DNA of 64,000 nucleotides from Streptomyces sp. NBC_00457 (GCF_036014015.1 NZ_CP107905.1:310001-374000), one strand, 5' to 3'; positions 51,707 to 60,689 are shown, numbered from the stretch's first letter. Notes: generated by a model not told the origin, from the letters alone. Numbers and translations: made by a program.

Positions 51707-52723
51707 TCAGGGCTTGAGCAGGGCCTTGATGGCGCGGCGCTCGTCCATCGCCCGGTAGCCCTCGGCGACCTGGTCCAGGGGCAGGCTGAGATCGAAGACC
51801 TTGCCGGGGTTGATCAGCCCGGTCAGGACGCGGTCGATCAGGTCGGGCAGGTAGCGGCGGACGGGTGCGGGGCCGCCGCGCAGGCCGACGTGGGAGAAGA
51901 ACAGCTCCTGGCCGTCGATCTGCACCTCGTGCGGGACGCCGACGAAACCGACGTTGCCGCCGGGCCGGGCCGAGCGCAGCGCCTGCCGCATCGACTCGGC
52001 GGTGCCGACGCACTCCAGCACCGCGTCCGCCCCGATCCCTCCGGTGAGGTCCTTGACGCGGGCGACGCCGTCCTCGCCGCGCTCGGTCACGATGTCGGTG
52101 GCGCCGAACTCCAGAGCCAGCGCCTGCCGGGATTCATGACGGCTCATGGCGATGATCCGCTCCGCGCCGAGTTCCTTGGCGGCGATGACACCGCACAGGC
52201 CGACCGCGCCGTCACCGACCACGACAGCCGTGGAGCCGGGCTTCACTTCTGCGGCGAGGGCGGCGTACCAGCCGGTGCCCATCACGTCGGACACGGCGAG
52301 CAGGCTCGGCACCATCTCGGCGCCCGGGTGCTCGTCGGTGGCGACCAGGGTGCCGTGGGCGTTGGGGATGCGGACGTAATCGGCCTGGCAGGTGCTCATG
52401 AACTCGCGGTGCAGGCAGTTGGACTGCCAGCCGGCCAGGCAGTTGGCGCAGGTGTTGTCCGAGGTGGCGAAGGAGCCGACGACGAACTGGCCCGGCCTGA
52501 CGTTGGCGACCGCGCTGCCCACCTCCTCGACGATGCCGACGTACTCGTGCCCCATCGGGTGCGGGTCGCCGATGGGTTCCGCGCCGCGGTACGGCCACAG
52601 GTCCGAGCCGCACACACAGGTGGCCACCGTGCGGATCACCGCGTCGGTCGGCTGGACGATCTTCGGGTCGTCGAGGTTCTCGAAGCGCACGTCGCCGGGG
52701 GCGTAGATGACTGCTCCGCGCAT
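51707..52723 (-). CDS. Zinc-dependent alcohol dehydrogenase family protein
   Basis: A 338-aa medium-chain dehydrogenase. The catalytic zinc site is CVCGSDLWPYRG with GHEYVGIVEEVG, four structural-zinc cysteines are in the NTCANCLAGWQSNC segment, and the Rossmann motif is VVVGDGAVGLCGVIAAKELGA. ATG 52723 has GAAGGAG 7 bp upstream. It heads the ADH-SDR-cyclophilin unit, divergent from the XRE regulator, with the 21-bp motif between. It probably reduces aldehydes. Confidence 0.92.
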   Translation of the reverse strand: MRGAVIYAPGDVRFENLDDPKIVQPTDAVIRTVATCVCGSDLWPYRGAEPIGDPHPMGHEYVGIVEEVGSAVANVRPGQFVVGSFATSDNTCANCLAGWQSNCLHREFMSTCQADYVRIPNAHGTLVATDEHPGAEMVPSLLAVSDVMGTGWYAALAAEVKPGSTAVVVGDGAVGLCGVIAAKELGAERIIAMSRHESRQALALEFGATDIVTERGEDGVARVKDLTGGIGADAVLECVGTAESMRQALRSARPGGNVGFVGVPHEVQIDGQELFFSHVGLRGGPAPVRRYLPDLIDRVLTGLINPGKVFDLSLPLDQVAEGYRAMDERRAIKALLKP

Positions 52724-52849
52724 GGGGTGCTCCTTCGGCGCGAGGGTAGGTGAGCCGCAGCCGAGGTCGGAAGGCTGCTCACCGTCGAGCCTCACACGCG
52801 AGGGCAGGCGCGAAAAGCGGAGCAATTCATCCCGGGAGGGGAACATCCT

Positions 52850-52870
52850 GGGAGTAAATTCTCCCCCCTT
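52850..52870. promoter_or_regulatory. Shared 21-bp motif, copy 3 (ADH unit / XRE regulator)
   Basis: GGGAGTAAATT followed directly by CTCCCCCCTT, between the divergent ADH (126 bp away) and XRE regulator (32 bp before its ATG) genes. GGGAG-N6-CTCCC is a perfect 5-bp dyad. Its position next to the regulator makes that protein the best candidate to bind all three copies. Confidence 0.72.
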
Positions 52871-52902
52871 TCAGGGGTGGGATCGGTGTCATGCTGGGGA
52901 GC

Positions 52903-53772
52903 ATGACCGCCAACGTCCCCCTCAATGAGCTGGGAGAATTCCTCAAGAAGCGCCGCTCCGAGCTGAGTCCGCGCACGGTCGGACTGCCCGAGAGCGACAG
53001 GCCCCGCCGGGTGGAGGGGTTGCGCCGCGAGGAGGTCGCCCAGCTCGCCAGCATCAGCACCGACTACTACACGCGGCTCGAACAGGGCCGCATGCAGGCG
53101 TCAGCGCCCGTGCTGGACGTCCTCGCCCGCGTACTCCATCTGGATGACGACGAGCGCGGCTACCTCTTCCAGCTCGCGGGCAAGACCACCACGCGCACCC
53201 GGCGCCGCGGCCGGCAGAAGGTCCAGCCGCAGCTTCAGCGGGTCCTGGACGACCTCACCGCCACCCCCGCCATCGTGCAGGGCCGGCGCGGAGACATTCT
53301 GGCCTGGAACGCGCTGGCCGCCGCCCTGGTCACCGACTTCTCCCGCATCCCGGAAAGACACCGCAACTACCCGCGGCTCATCTTCACGGACCCCGCCATG
53401 CGCACCCTGTACGCCGACTGGAAGACCTCCGCGCACATCGCCGTCGCCCAACTGCGCATGGAGGCCGCGAAATATCCCGAGGACCCCCGCCTGATCGAGC
53501 TCGTCGGTGAACTGTCCACGCGTGACCATCAGTTCGCCAAGTGGTGGGGCGAACACAAGGTCGCCGCCCGCACCGTGGGCACCAAGACCCTCAACCATCC
53601 CGTCGTCGGCGAACTCGTCCTCGACTGGGACACCCTCACCGCCAACACCGACCCCGACCAGCACCTCACCGTCTGGACCGCGGGGCCCGGCTCCCCCACC
53701 CACGAACGGCTCCGCATCCTCGCCTCCTGGGCCGCCGACCAGAACCTGCCGGCCTCCTCCCCCGCCGGCTGA
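52903..53772 (+). CDS. XRE-family regulator with MmyB-like ligand domain
   Basis: A 289-aa regulator. The N-terminal HTH (about 5-75) is LGEFLKKRRSELSPRTVGL...RRVEGLRREEVAQLASISTDYYTRLEQGRMQASAPVLDVLARVLHL. The C-terminal MmyB-like domain (about 100-280) includes GDILAWNALAAALVTDF and FAKWWGEHKVAARTVGTKTLNHPVVGELVLDWDTL. ATG 52903 matches the family N-terminus; ATG 52891 is 12 bp upstream. It probably senses an organic ligand and controls the three units bearing the 21-bp motif, including its divergent neighbour. Confidence 0.9.
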   Translation: MTANVPLNELGEFLKKRRSELSPRTVGLPESDRPRRVEGLRREEVAQLASISTDYYTRLEQGRMQASAPVLDVLARVLHLDDDERGYLFQLAGKTTTRTRRRGRQKVQPQLQRVLDDLTATPAIVQGRRGDILAWNALAAALVTDFSRIPERHRNYPRLIFTDPAMRTLYADWKTSAHIAVAQLRMEAAKYPEDPRLIELVGELSTRDHQFAKWWGEHKVAARTVGTKTLNHPVVGELVLDWDTLTANTDPDQHLTVWTAGPGSPTHERLRILASWAADQNLPASSPAG

Positions 53773-53805
53773 CCGCGACGGGCCGCCGCCATGAAGGCGG
53801 CTCGG

Positions 53806-54543
53806 TCAGATCACGAGCCGCTGCACATCCATCAGGCCGCGCTCTCCCGTGCGGTGTTCCGCCGGCAGGATGTAGGTGCGCAGACCGCAGGCGGCCGCGC
53901 CGCCGTCGCGGACCGGGTTGTCGCCGACCATGAGGGTGGCGCGGGGGTCCGCGCCGAGGTCGGCGCAGGCTTTGAGGAACAGCTGCGGGTCGGGCTTTTC
54001 CCGGCCCTGCTCGTAGGAGATCACGCAGGTGTCGATCAAGGCGTCGAGCCCGTGGTGGGCGAGGTGGGTGCGCAGGTCCCAGGCGAAGTCGCTGACGACG
54101 GCGATGCGCAGTCCGCGCTGGTGCAGGGCACGCAGGACCGGTTCGGTGTCGGGATACGGAACCCAGGCGTCCGGAGCGGTGAGTTCCCGGTAGGCCGCCT
54201 CCTCCACGCCGCGCAGGAAGTCCACCTGCCCCCACCATCCCCACATGGCGCGGCGGTGCAGTTCGGAAGAGAGATCCCGGCCTTCCTGGAGGGCGACGAC
54301 GGAGGGCAGCCGGAAGGCGGCGCGCAACTGCTCGGAGATTCCGGCCACCGCGCAGGGCTCGTCCAGCAAGGCGAGGCGGCCGGTGGCGGAGCCGACCCGG
54401 CGCAGCCACGTCTCCAGGTCGATCATCTGGAAGATGGTGTTGCTGAAGTCGAACAGGACGGCCTGGACCGCGGGTACGGGCTCGGCCATCTCGACGTCGC
54501 TGGGGCGGTAGGCGCTGGGCGTTTCGAACAGGGTGTGGATCAC
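53806..54543 (-). CDS. HAD-superfamily hydrolase with an atypical first motif
   Basis: A 245-aa HAD protein. Motif I is VLFDFSNTIF, where the nucleophile Asp is kept but the usual second Asp (DxD) is Ser. Motif II is VVSDFAW, motif III Lys is in EQGREKPDP, and motif IV is MVGDNPVRDG. It probably acts on a sugar or polyol phosphate, given its place at the end of the polyol operon, where it overlaps the DeoR gene by ATGA. The Ser may change the chemistry or slow turnover. Confidence 0.87.
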   Translation of the reverse strand: MIHTLFETPSAYRPSDVEMAEPVPAVQAVLFDFSNTIFQMIDLETWLRRVGSATGRLALLDEPCAVAGISEQLRAAFRLPSVVALQEGRDLSSELHRRAMWGWWGQVDFLRGVEEAAYRELTAPDAWVPYPDTEPVLRALHQRGLRIAVVSDFAWDLRTHLAHHGLDALIDTCVISYEQGREKPDPQLFLKACADLGADPRATLMVGDNPVRDGGAAACGLRTYILPAEHRTGERGLMDVQRLVI

Positions 54544-55349
54544 AGTGAGGGCTCTTCGGGTTCGACCGTCTCGACGGGGACTCCGAGGTCGCGTATGGCC
54601 GCGAGTTCCGCGTCTGGGGTGCCGGTGTCGGTGATGACGGTGTGGTAGTCGGCCACGGACCCGTATGCGTACGTGGCGGTCTTGCCGAACTTCGAGTGGT
54701 CCACCAGGAGCAGCGCCTGTTCGGCGGAGGCGAGCATGGCCAGCTTCACCTCGACGTAGTCGTTCAGAGGGTGGAAGAGGCGTCCTTCCAGGACGGCCGT
54801 GGCGGACATCAGGGCGAGGTCGGCCCGGATCCGGGACAGGGCGCGGGTGACGGTGGGGCCGGTGCAGGAGCTGAAGTCGGCGCGGTAGTGGCCGCCCAGC
54901 AGGGTGACGTGCACCCCGGGGGCGGCGGACCCGAGGCGCTGTGCGAGGCCGACGGAGTTGGTGACGACATGCAGCTGATCCACCTCCGCCAGCGCCGGGA
55001 CCAGGGGGAACAGGGTGGTCGAGTCCTCCATGAGCACCGTATTACCCGGCCTGATCCGGGCGGCGGCTGCCGCGCACAGCGCGTTCTTGGCCGCGAGGGC
55101 GCTGTTCTCCCGGAAGCGGGTGGCCGTCTCCATGGTGAGGGCGGGGAACGCGACGGCCCGCCCGCGCTCCTTGCGCAGCAGATGCCGCCCGGTGAGGTCG
55201 TCCAGGTCCCGGTGCATCGTCATCAGACTGACGTCGAAGTGCCGGGCGAGGTCGTCGATGCGCGTCTCGCCATGGTCGGCGACATACCGCAGCACGGCTT
55301 GGCGCCGCTCCTCGACGGCCACCTGTGACAGTCGCGTACGGGCGGTCAC
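54540..55349 (-). CDS. DeoR/GlpR-family transcriptional regulator
   Basis: A 269-aa sugar-responsive repressor. The N-terminal HTH is EERRQAVLRYVADHGETRIDDLARHFDVSLMTMHRDLDDLTGRHLLRKERG. The DeoRC effector domain includes IRPGNTVLMEDSTTLFPLV, VVTNSVGLAQRL, VTLLGG and LLLVDHSKFGKTA. GTG 55349 has GGAGG 7 bp upstream. It likely senses a phosphorylated polyol or ketose and regulates the upstream importer/dehydrogenase operon. Confidence 0.92.
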   Translation of the reverse strand: MTARTRLSQVAVEERRQAVLRYVADHGETRIDDLARHFDVSLMTMHRDLDDLTGRHLLRKERGRAVAFPALTMETATRFRENSALAAKNALCAAAAARIRPGNTVLMEDSTTLFPLVPALAEVDQLHVVTNSVGLAQRLGSAAPGVHVTLLGGHYRADFSSCTGPTVTRALSRIRADLALMSATAVLEGRLFHPLNDYVEVKLAMLASAEQALLLVDHSKFGKTATYAYGSVADYHTVITDTGTPDAELAAIRDLGVPVETVEPEEPSL

Positions 55350-55419
55350 GGCGCCCCTCCTTCCCGGTAGCTCCGGTCTGGCAGTTTCCCACACGGGCCG
55401 GTGCGGGTCGGGCCTCGGG

Positions 55420-56454
55420 CTACGGTCCGTCCACCGTGACCAGCACCTTGACCTGCTCGGGGTCGACGGATGCGGCGAAGGCCTTGGCGGCCTCCTCCAG
55501 CGGGTAGGTGGCGGTGACGATCTCGGCGGTGTCCACGGCGCCCGCGGCGATCAGCGACATCGCGGTGCGGTAGTCGTCGCCGGTGTACATCAGGGTGCCC
55601 TCGACGCGGATCTCCCGGTCCTGGACCAGGTCGAGGCGGATCGGTGTGGTGCCCGCGGCTCCGACGCCGACGACGATGATCGTGCCGCCCTTGGTGACCA
55701 GGTCGATGGCCTGGGCCATGGACTGCTCCCTGGCCACGCAGTCGAAGACGACGTCGACCGGTCCACCGAGCGCTTCTCGGGCCTGGTCGGCAAGGTCGGT
55801 GGCGTCGGCGGGCAGGGCCGCGTCGGCTCCGAGACGCAGGGCGCGGTCCCGCTTGCCCGGCAGCAGGTCGGTGACGGCGATCTTCGCGGCGCCCGCGTGC
55901 CGGGCGGCGGCGAGGACGAGCAGACCGATGGGCCCGGCGCCGAGCACGACGACCGTGCGTCCGGTGAGGTCACCGGCCTTCGCCACGGCGTGCACGGGGG
56001 TGGCCAGGGGTTCGACGAGGGCGGCCTCGATGTCGGTCATTCCGTCGGGGACGCGGTGGACGCGGTCGGCCGCAATGGCGAACAGGTCGGTCATGGCGCC
56101 GGGCGTCTGGCAGCCGAAGACCTTCAGCTCCTGGCAGATGTTGTAGCGGCCGGAGCGGCACTGTGGGCACCGTCCGCAGTACAGGTTGGGCTCGATGAGC
56201 ACGCGGTCGCCGGGTGCGAAGTCCTCGGCGCCCTTCCCTGCCGCGGCGACGACGCCGACCGCCTCGTGGCCGGGGCGGTAGGGCAGGTCGATGAAGGGAT
56301 GGTGGCCGGCCGCCGCATGGGTGTCGGAGCCGCAGACCCCGACGACCGTGGTGCGTACGAGGAGTTCGTCGTCCCCGGGGACGGGGGCGGACACCTCCTC
56401 GAGGGTGATGTCATCGAGGGAGCGGACGAGGACGCGGCGGATCTGCTCGGTCAT
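55420..56454 (-). CDS. Zinc-dependent polyol dehydrogenase (sorbitol-dehydrogenase-like)
   Basis: A 344-aa MDR enzyme. The zinc site is VVGVCGSDTHAAAGHHPFID with GHEAVGVVAAAG, structural-zinc cysteines are CGRCPQCRSGRYNIC, and the Rossmann loop is VVLGAGPIGLLVLAAARHAGA. It oxidises a sugar alcohol to a ketose with NAD+. ATG 56454 is the supported start. It lies between the permeases and the DeoR gene, consistent with catabolism of the imported polyol. Confidence 0.9.
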   Translation of the reverse strand: MTEQIRRVLVRSLDDITLEEVSAPVPGDDELLVRTTVVGVCGSDTHAAAGHHPFIDLPYRPGHEAVGVVAAAGKGAEDFAPGDRVLIEPNLYCGRCPQCRSGRYNICQELKVFGCQTPGAMTDLFAIAADRVHRVPDGMTDIEAALVEPLATPVHAVAKAGDLTGRTVVVLGAGPIGLLVLAAARHAGAAKIAVTDLLPGKRDRALRLGADAALPADATDLADQAREALGGPVDVVFDCVAREQSMAQAIDLVTKGGTIIVVGVGAAGTTPIRLDLVQDREIRVEGTLMYTGDDYRTAMSLIAAGAVDTAEIVTATYPLEEAAKAFAASVDPEQVKVLVTVDGP

Positions 56455-56483
56455 GGTGACGGGTTCCGTTCGGTGGGGGGCGT

Positions 56484-56680
56484 TCACGAGGAGGCCGGGC
56501 CGGGCTGAATCTGGATCTTGCCCGCGCACGCCGTCGGGCAGGACCGCGCGGTCGGCGACCGGGGCGGCCACGAACTCGGCGGCGGCGCGGGGTGGGCGAT
56601 ACCCGGGCCGACCGCGACCCGCGCACCGACGGCGAACTCGTGGCCGGGGACGATGGGCCGGGCGATGACGACGGCTGTCA
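56484..56680 (-). pseudogene. Remnant of a second zinc alcohol dehydrogenase
   Basis: Minus-strand frames give ARPIVPGHEFAVGARVAVGPG and, in another frame, FVAAPVADRAVLPDGV: the PGHE zinc loop and the proton-relay segment of an MDR dehydrogenase, with the intervening 60 or so residues deleted and the frame broken. It lies between the permease and the intact dehydrogenase, so the operon once held two dehydrogenases. Confidence 0.6.
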
Positions 56681-57562
56681 CTTCACCGCTCCCAGGGACA
56701 GGCCGCGGACCAGTTTGTCCTGCGCGGCGAAGCCGGCGATCAGGACCGGGAGCGAGACGAGGGTGGCCGCCGCGCACAGCCGGGCCAGGAACAGGCCCTC
56801 GTTGGTGATGAACCCGACCAGGAAGACCGGCGCGGTGGAAGCCTGCGTCGCGGTGAGGTTCACGGCGAACATGAACTCGTTCCAGCTGAAGATGAAGCAG
56901 ATCAGCGAGGTGGCGGCGAGGCCGGGCATGGCAACCGGCGCGACGACCCGCCACAGCACGGTGAGCAGTCCCGCCCCGTCGACCTCGGCCGCCTCCAGGA
57001 TCTCCTTGGGGACCTCGGCGAGGAACGAACGCATCATCCACACCGCGATCGGCAGGTTCATGGCGGTGTAGAGCACGATCAGCGTCCACACGTTGTCCAG
57101 CATCCCGGCGTCCTTGACGATCAGGTACACCGGCAGGAGGGCCGCGATGGCCGGGAGGAACTTCGTGGACAGGAAGAAGAACATCACGTCGGTCCACTTC
57201 TCGACCGGCTTGATGGACAGCGCGTAGGCCGCCGGCACCGCAAGGGCGAGCACCAGCACCGTCGAAATGACGCTGGCCATGGCCGAGTTGAGGAGAAACG
57301 GGGTGATGTCCCGGCTGAACAGCAGCTTGTACTGGTCGAAGGTGACGGCGGCGAAGGGGGTCGGCGGGTTCGTCGCCGCGTCGGCCTCCTGGTGGAAGGA
57401 GGTGAGCACCATCCACGCCACCGGCGCGAAGAACGCCAGCGTGGCGAGCCAGGCGACGAACGTCCACAGCGGCGAAAGGCGCGGCGCACCGCCCTGGTCG
57501 TGATTGCGGCGCAGGAACTTCTTGAACCTCGCCCCGGGCGCGGCGACTGCTGCGTGAGTCAT
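56678..57562 (-). CDS. Carbohydrate ABC transporter permease, MalG-like
   Basis: A 294-aa permease with six membrane helices. The EAA loop is EILEAAEVDGAGLLTVLWRVVAPVAMPGLAA, coupling it to the ATPase. It overlaps the partner permease by 4 bp. It forms the inner-membrane channel of the polyol importer; no ATPase gene is nearby, so a shared MsiK-type ATPase is expected, as is known for streptomycete sugar importers. Confidence 0.9.
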   Translation of the reverse strand: MTHAAVAAPGARFKKFLRRNHDQGGAPRLSPLWTFVAWLATLAFFAPVAWMVLTSFHQEADAATNPPTPFAAVTFDQYKLLFSRDITPFLLNSAMASVISTVLVLALAVPAAYALSIKPVEKWTDVMFFFLSTKFLPAIAALLPVYLIVKDAGMLDNVWTLIVLYTAMNLPIAVWMMRSFLAEVPKEILEAAEVDGAGLLTVLWRVVAPVAMPGLAATSLICFIFSWNEFMFAVNLTATQASTAPVFLVGFITNEGLFLARLCAAATLVSLPVLIAGFAAQDKLVRGLSLGAVK

Positions 57563-58518
57563 CGGGACACCTCCTCGCGGAACAGCGACGCGATGGTGCG
57601 CAGCGCGAACGTCGCGATCACGATCGCGCCGAGCACGACGACAACACCGGCGGCGGCTGCCTCGCCGTACTCGTACTTGCGGAACATGGTCAGGTAGATC
57701 TCGTAGGGCAGGTTGGTCGTCTGCTTGCCGGGCCCGCCCTGGGTGATGGTGAAGACCGCGTCGAAGGTCTGCACGACGTAGATCGTGCCGAGCAGGACAC
57801 CCAGCTCGATGTACTGGCGCAGGTGCGGCAACGTGATGAAGCGGAAGGTCGCCAGCGCGGAGGCGCCGTCCATGCGGGCCGCCTCCAAGACGTCACCGGG
57901 CTGCGCCTGCAGACCGGCCAGCAGGATCAGCATCATGAACGGGGTCCACTGCCAGACCAGTGAGACCACGACGGCGGGCATGGGATAGGAGGAGATCCAG
58001 TCGACCGTGGGGCCGTTGTCCGCTCCGAACAGTCGGTATACGGCGTTGAGTGTGCCGTTGAGCAGGCCGTAGTCGGGGTTGTAGATGGCGTGCTTCCACA
58101 GCAGCGCCGCGGCGACCGGCATGACCAGGAACGGGGCGATGAGCAGGGTGCGCGCCAGCCCACGGCCGACGAACCGGCGGTCGAGCAGCATCGCCAGGCC
58201 GAGGCCGAGGATCACGCTGATGACCACCACCGACGCGGTGAGGACGACGGTGTTGAGCACCGCCGTACGCAGCCGTTCGTCGGTGAAGACGAACGCGAAG
58301 TTGGACAGGCCGACAAAGTGCCTCTCGCCCGGCTTGAGGATGTTCCACTGGAAGGTGGAGATCACGAGCGTGGCCACGAACGGCAGTTGCGTGACGACGA
58401 TGGTGAAGATCAGCGCCGGAAGCAGGGGGATGCGACGCTTCCATTTGCTGATGCCCGAGGACTTCTGGGTTCGGGCGGGGGGTGGTGCGGTCTTGGGGGG
58501 TGCGGTGAGCGTGGTCAT
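57559..58518 (-). CDS. Sugar ABC transporter permease, MalF-like
   Basis: A 319-aa permease: LLPALIFTIVVTQLPFVATLVISTFQWN begins the first helix, and the EAA loop is VLEAARMDGASALATFRFITLPHLRQY. ATG 58518 has GGAGG 8 bp upstream; the longer frame (58605) would run back almost to the binding-protein stop. It pairs with the MalG-like permease. Confidence 0.9.
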   Translation of the reverse strand: MTTLTAPPKTAPPPARTQKSSGISKWKRRIPLLPALIFTIVVTQLPFVATLVISTFQWNILKPGERHFVGLSNFAFVFTDERLRTAVLNTVVLTASVVVISVILGLGLAMLLDRRFVGRGLARTLLIAPFLVMPVAAALLWKHAIYNPDYGLLNGTLNAVYRLFGADNGPTVDWISSYPMPAVVVSLVWQWTPFMMLILLAGLQAQPGDVLEAARMDGASALATFRFITLPHLRQYIELGVLLGTIYVVQTFDAVFTITQGGPGKQTTNLPYEIYLTMFRKYEYGEAAAAGVVVVLGAIVIATFALRTIASLFREEVSR

Positions 58519-58601
58519 CGATGGTTCCTCCGCCAGTGACGGCCGGGTAGGGGGAAGCGGTGCCCGGCCGGGGGGAGGGCCGGCCGGGCGGTTTGTATGG
58601 G

Positions 58602-59951
58602 TCACTGGTAGTTCTTGGCGACTTCCTCGGCGAGCTTCTGACCGTCGTCGAGTGCCTTGTCCACGCTGGTCTTGCCGGCGATCGCGGCGGAGATCTCCTG
58701 GGTGACCTTGGTACCCAGGTCCTGGAACTCGGGGATGGCCACGTACTGGATGCCCACGGTCGGCCTGGGCTGGACGCCGGGGTTGGCCGGGTTGGCCTGC
58801 TCGATGGACTTCAGGGTGATCTCACCGAACGATCCGGCGGCCTTCTGGTACTGCGGGATCTCGTATGTGCTGGCCCGCTTGCCGGCCGGGACACGCGACC
58901 AGCCGAGCTTCTCGCCGACCAGCTGCTCGTACTTCTTGCTGGAGGCCCACAGCATGAACTGCGAGGCCGCGTCGGCGTTCTTGGTGGTCTTGGGCATGGC
59001 CCAGGCCCAGGCCCACAGCCAGCCGCTGCTCTTGGTCTCGACGGTCGGCGCGTAGGCGTAGCCGACATTCCCGGCGATCTTGCTGGAGGCGGGGTCCTCG
59101 AGTGAACCGGCCGCGCTGGTCGCGTCGTACCACATCGCGACCTTCTTCTGACTCAGCGCGTTGAGGCACTCGGTGAACCCGGCCTGCGGGGCGCCCGACT
59201 CTCCGTGCTTGCGGACCAGGTCGACGTAGAACTTTGTGGCTTCCTTGAAGCCGCCGCTGTTGACCTGCGCCTTCCAGTCCTTGGTGAACCAGGTGCCGCC
59301 GAAGGTGTTGACCATGGACGTCAGCGGCGCACCCAGCTCCCCCCAGCCGGCCAGACCGCGCAGGCAGATGCCCTTCATGCCGGGCTCGGCGCCGTCGACC
59401 TCGGCCGCGATGTCGGCGATCTGCTGCCAGGTCGGCCGTTCGGGCACCGTGATGCCCTTCGCCTTCATGACGTCCTTGTTGTACATGAGCATCGAGGACT
59501 CGCCGTAGAACGGCAGGGCGTAGAGCTTGCCGTCCGAGCCGGTGAGCGACTGGACCATCGGCTTGAGCAGGTCGGCCTTGTCGAAGCTGGTGTCCTTGTC
59601 GGCGTACGAGCCCAGGTCGTGCAGCCAGCCGTTCTTCTCCCAGATCGGCACCTCGTAGGCACCGATGGTGGCCACGTCGTACTGGCCGGCCTGGGTGGCG
59701 ATGTCCTGGGTGACTTTGTCGCGCAGCTCGTTCTCGGGAAGGATCGTGAAGTTGACCTTGATCCCGGTGTCCTTGGTGAAGGTGCTCTTGGTCAGCTTCG
59801 CGATGTCCTCCATCTGCGGGTTGCCGACCATCAGGACGTTGATGCTCTTGCCCCCGCTGTCGCTGCCGCCGGCCCCGGCTCCGGAACAGGCGGTGGCGAG
59901 GAGAGCGGTGGCGGCGGCGCCGGCTATGAGGGCGTATCTGGTGGATCGCAT
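58602..59951 (-). CDS. Polyol-binding lipoprotein (sorbitol/mannitol type)
   Basis: A 449-aa family-1-type solute-binding lipoprotein. The signal ends LLATAC (lipobox Cys22). The mature part has VLMVGNPQMEDIAKLTKSTFTKDTGIKVNFTILPENELRDKVTQDIATQAGQYDVATIGAYEVPIW and GWLWAWAWAMPKTTKNADAASQFMLWASS, as in SmoE-like polyol receptors. It is the first gene of the operon, so the inducer or substrate is probably sorbitol, mannitol or a related alditol. Confidence 0.9.
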   Translation of the reverse strand: MRSTRYALIAGAAATALLATACSGAGAGGSDSGGKSINVLMVGNPQMEDIAKLTKSTFTKDTGIKVNFTILPENELRDKVTQDIATQAGQYDVATIGAYEVPIWEKNGWLHDLGSYADKDTSFDKADLLKPMVQSLTGSDGKLYALPFYGESSMLMYNKDVMKAKGITVPERPTWQQIADIAAEVDGAEPGMKGICLRGLAGWGELGAPLTSMVNTFGGTWFTKDWKAQVNSGGFKEATKFYVDLVRKHGESGAPQAGFTECLNALSQKKVAMWYDATSAAGSLEDPASSKIAGNVGYAYAPTVETKSSGWLWAWAWAMPKTTKNADAASQFMLWASSKKYEQLVGEKLGWSRVPAGKRASTYEIPQYQKAAGSFGEITLKSIEQANPANPGVQPRPTVGIQYVAIPEFQDLGTKVTQEISAAIAGKTSVDKALDDGQKLAEEVAKNYQ

Positions 59952-60093
59952 GAGGGACCTCTCGTGCGGGTGGGTCTGGAAACTGCGTAGGGGCTCCCGC
60001 CGCGGCGCCGCTCGTCGGGACCTTGACTGAGCTCGGCTGGGGAGGGTGTGGACGCGACCCTGGGGTGTGGGGCGCGATATCGATGGCCGAATT

Positions 60094-60122
60094 ATTATCA
60101 GGAGACTGCGCCGTTGTTAACA
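60094..60122 (-). promoter_or_regulatory. Candidate promoter/operator of the polyol operon
   Basis: On the minus strand, GTTAAC (60121-60116) and an extended -10 TGATAAT are separated by 16 bp, about 140 bp upstream of the binding-protein start. The palindrome TGTTAACA (60115-60122) overlaps the -35 and could be the DeoR site. This is an AT-rich patch in GC-rich DNA. Confidence 0.4.
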
Positions 60123-60689
60123 CATCTTGCGAGAAAACTTCTGCGAATCTATCGTCAAGCTGTCTCGCGAGGGGGTGCGGGGCGCCTCCGCCGTCTCCAA
60201 GGAGTCCCGCATGAGTGCCAGACCGGAATCCGCAGACAGACCCGACGTCGCCGCCGGACCTGGCCGCCTCGAAGTCCCCACGGCGCTGCTCGCCTGCGTC
60301 TGCGACGACCACTTCGGCGATCCGCTGCGCGCCCCTCGGACCGGCCGTCCACTCCTTCCATGCGAACGCTGCCGCCCGCCGACCGTGACCTACGCCCGGA
60401 GCACCTCGCCGCCCTTCCCGGCGGTGGCGGGCTGCCCCTGGGCGCGGCGCTGCACGTCGGCTCGCTGGGGCTGCTCGCTGAAACCGTTCCTATGGACTGA
60501 GCGGGAGCGAGTCCTGTTGCCAGGACGCATGCTCAGCCGCGTGCTCCGAACGGTGTCGAGCACGCTGGTCGCCCGCTTCCGCCCCGCGTCCGGGCGGCAC
60601 GCGTCTGTGCGTGGTCCGGGAACGCGGGGGGCGGGTTTCCCTCACGCCGCCGGGCCTCCGGTCCGGCCTGGGCGGTCCGATGCCCCGCA
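60123..60689. other. No confident gene; divergent flank of the polyol operon
   Basis: A plus-strand frame from ATG 60211 (with AAGGAG upstream) reads SARPESADRPDVAAGPGRLEVPTALLACVCDDHFGDPLRAPRTGRP, then becomes Arg/Pro/Cys-rich without domain signs. A second frame ends LPLGAALHVGSLGLLAETVPMD. Together they may be a broken small gene, but no family was recognised. Confidence 0.3.
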
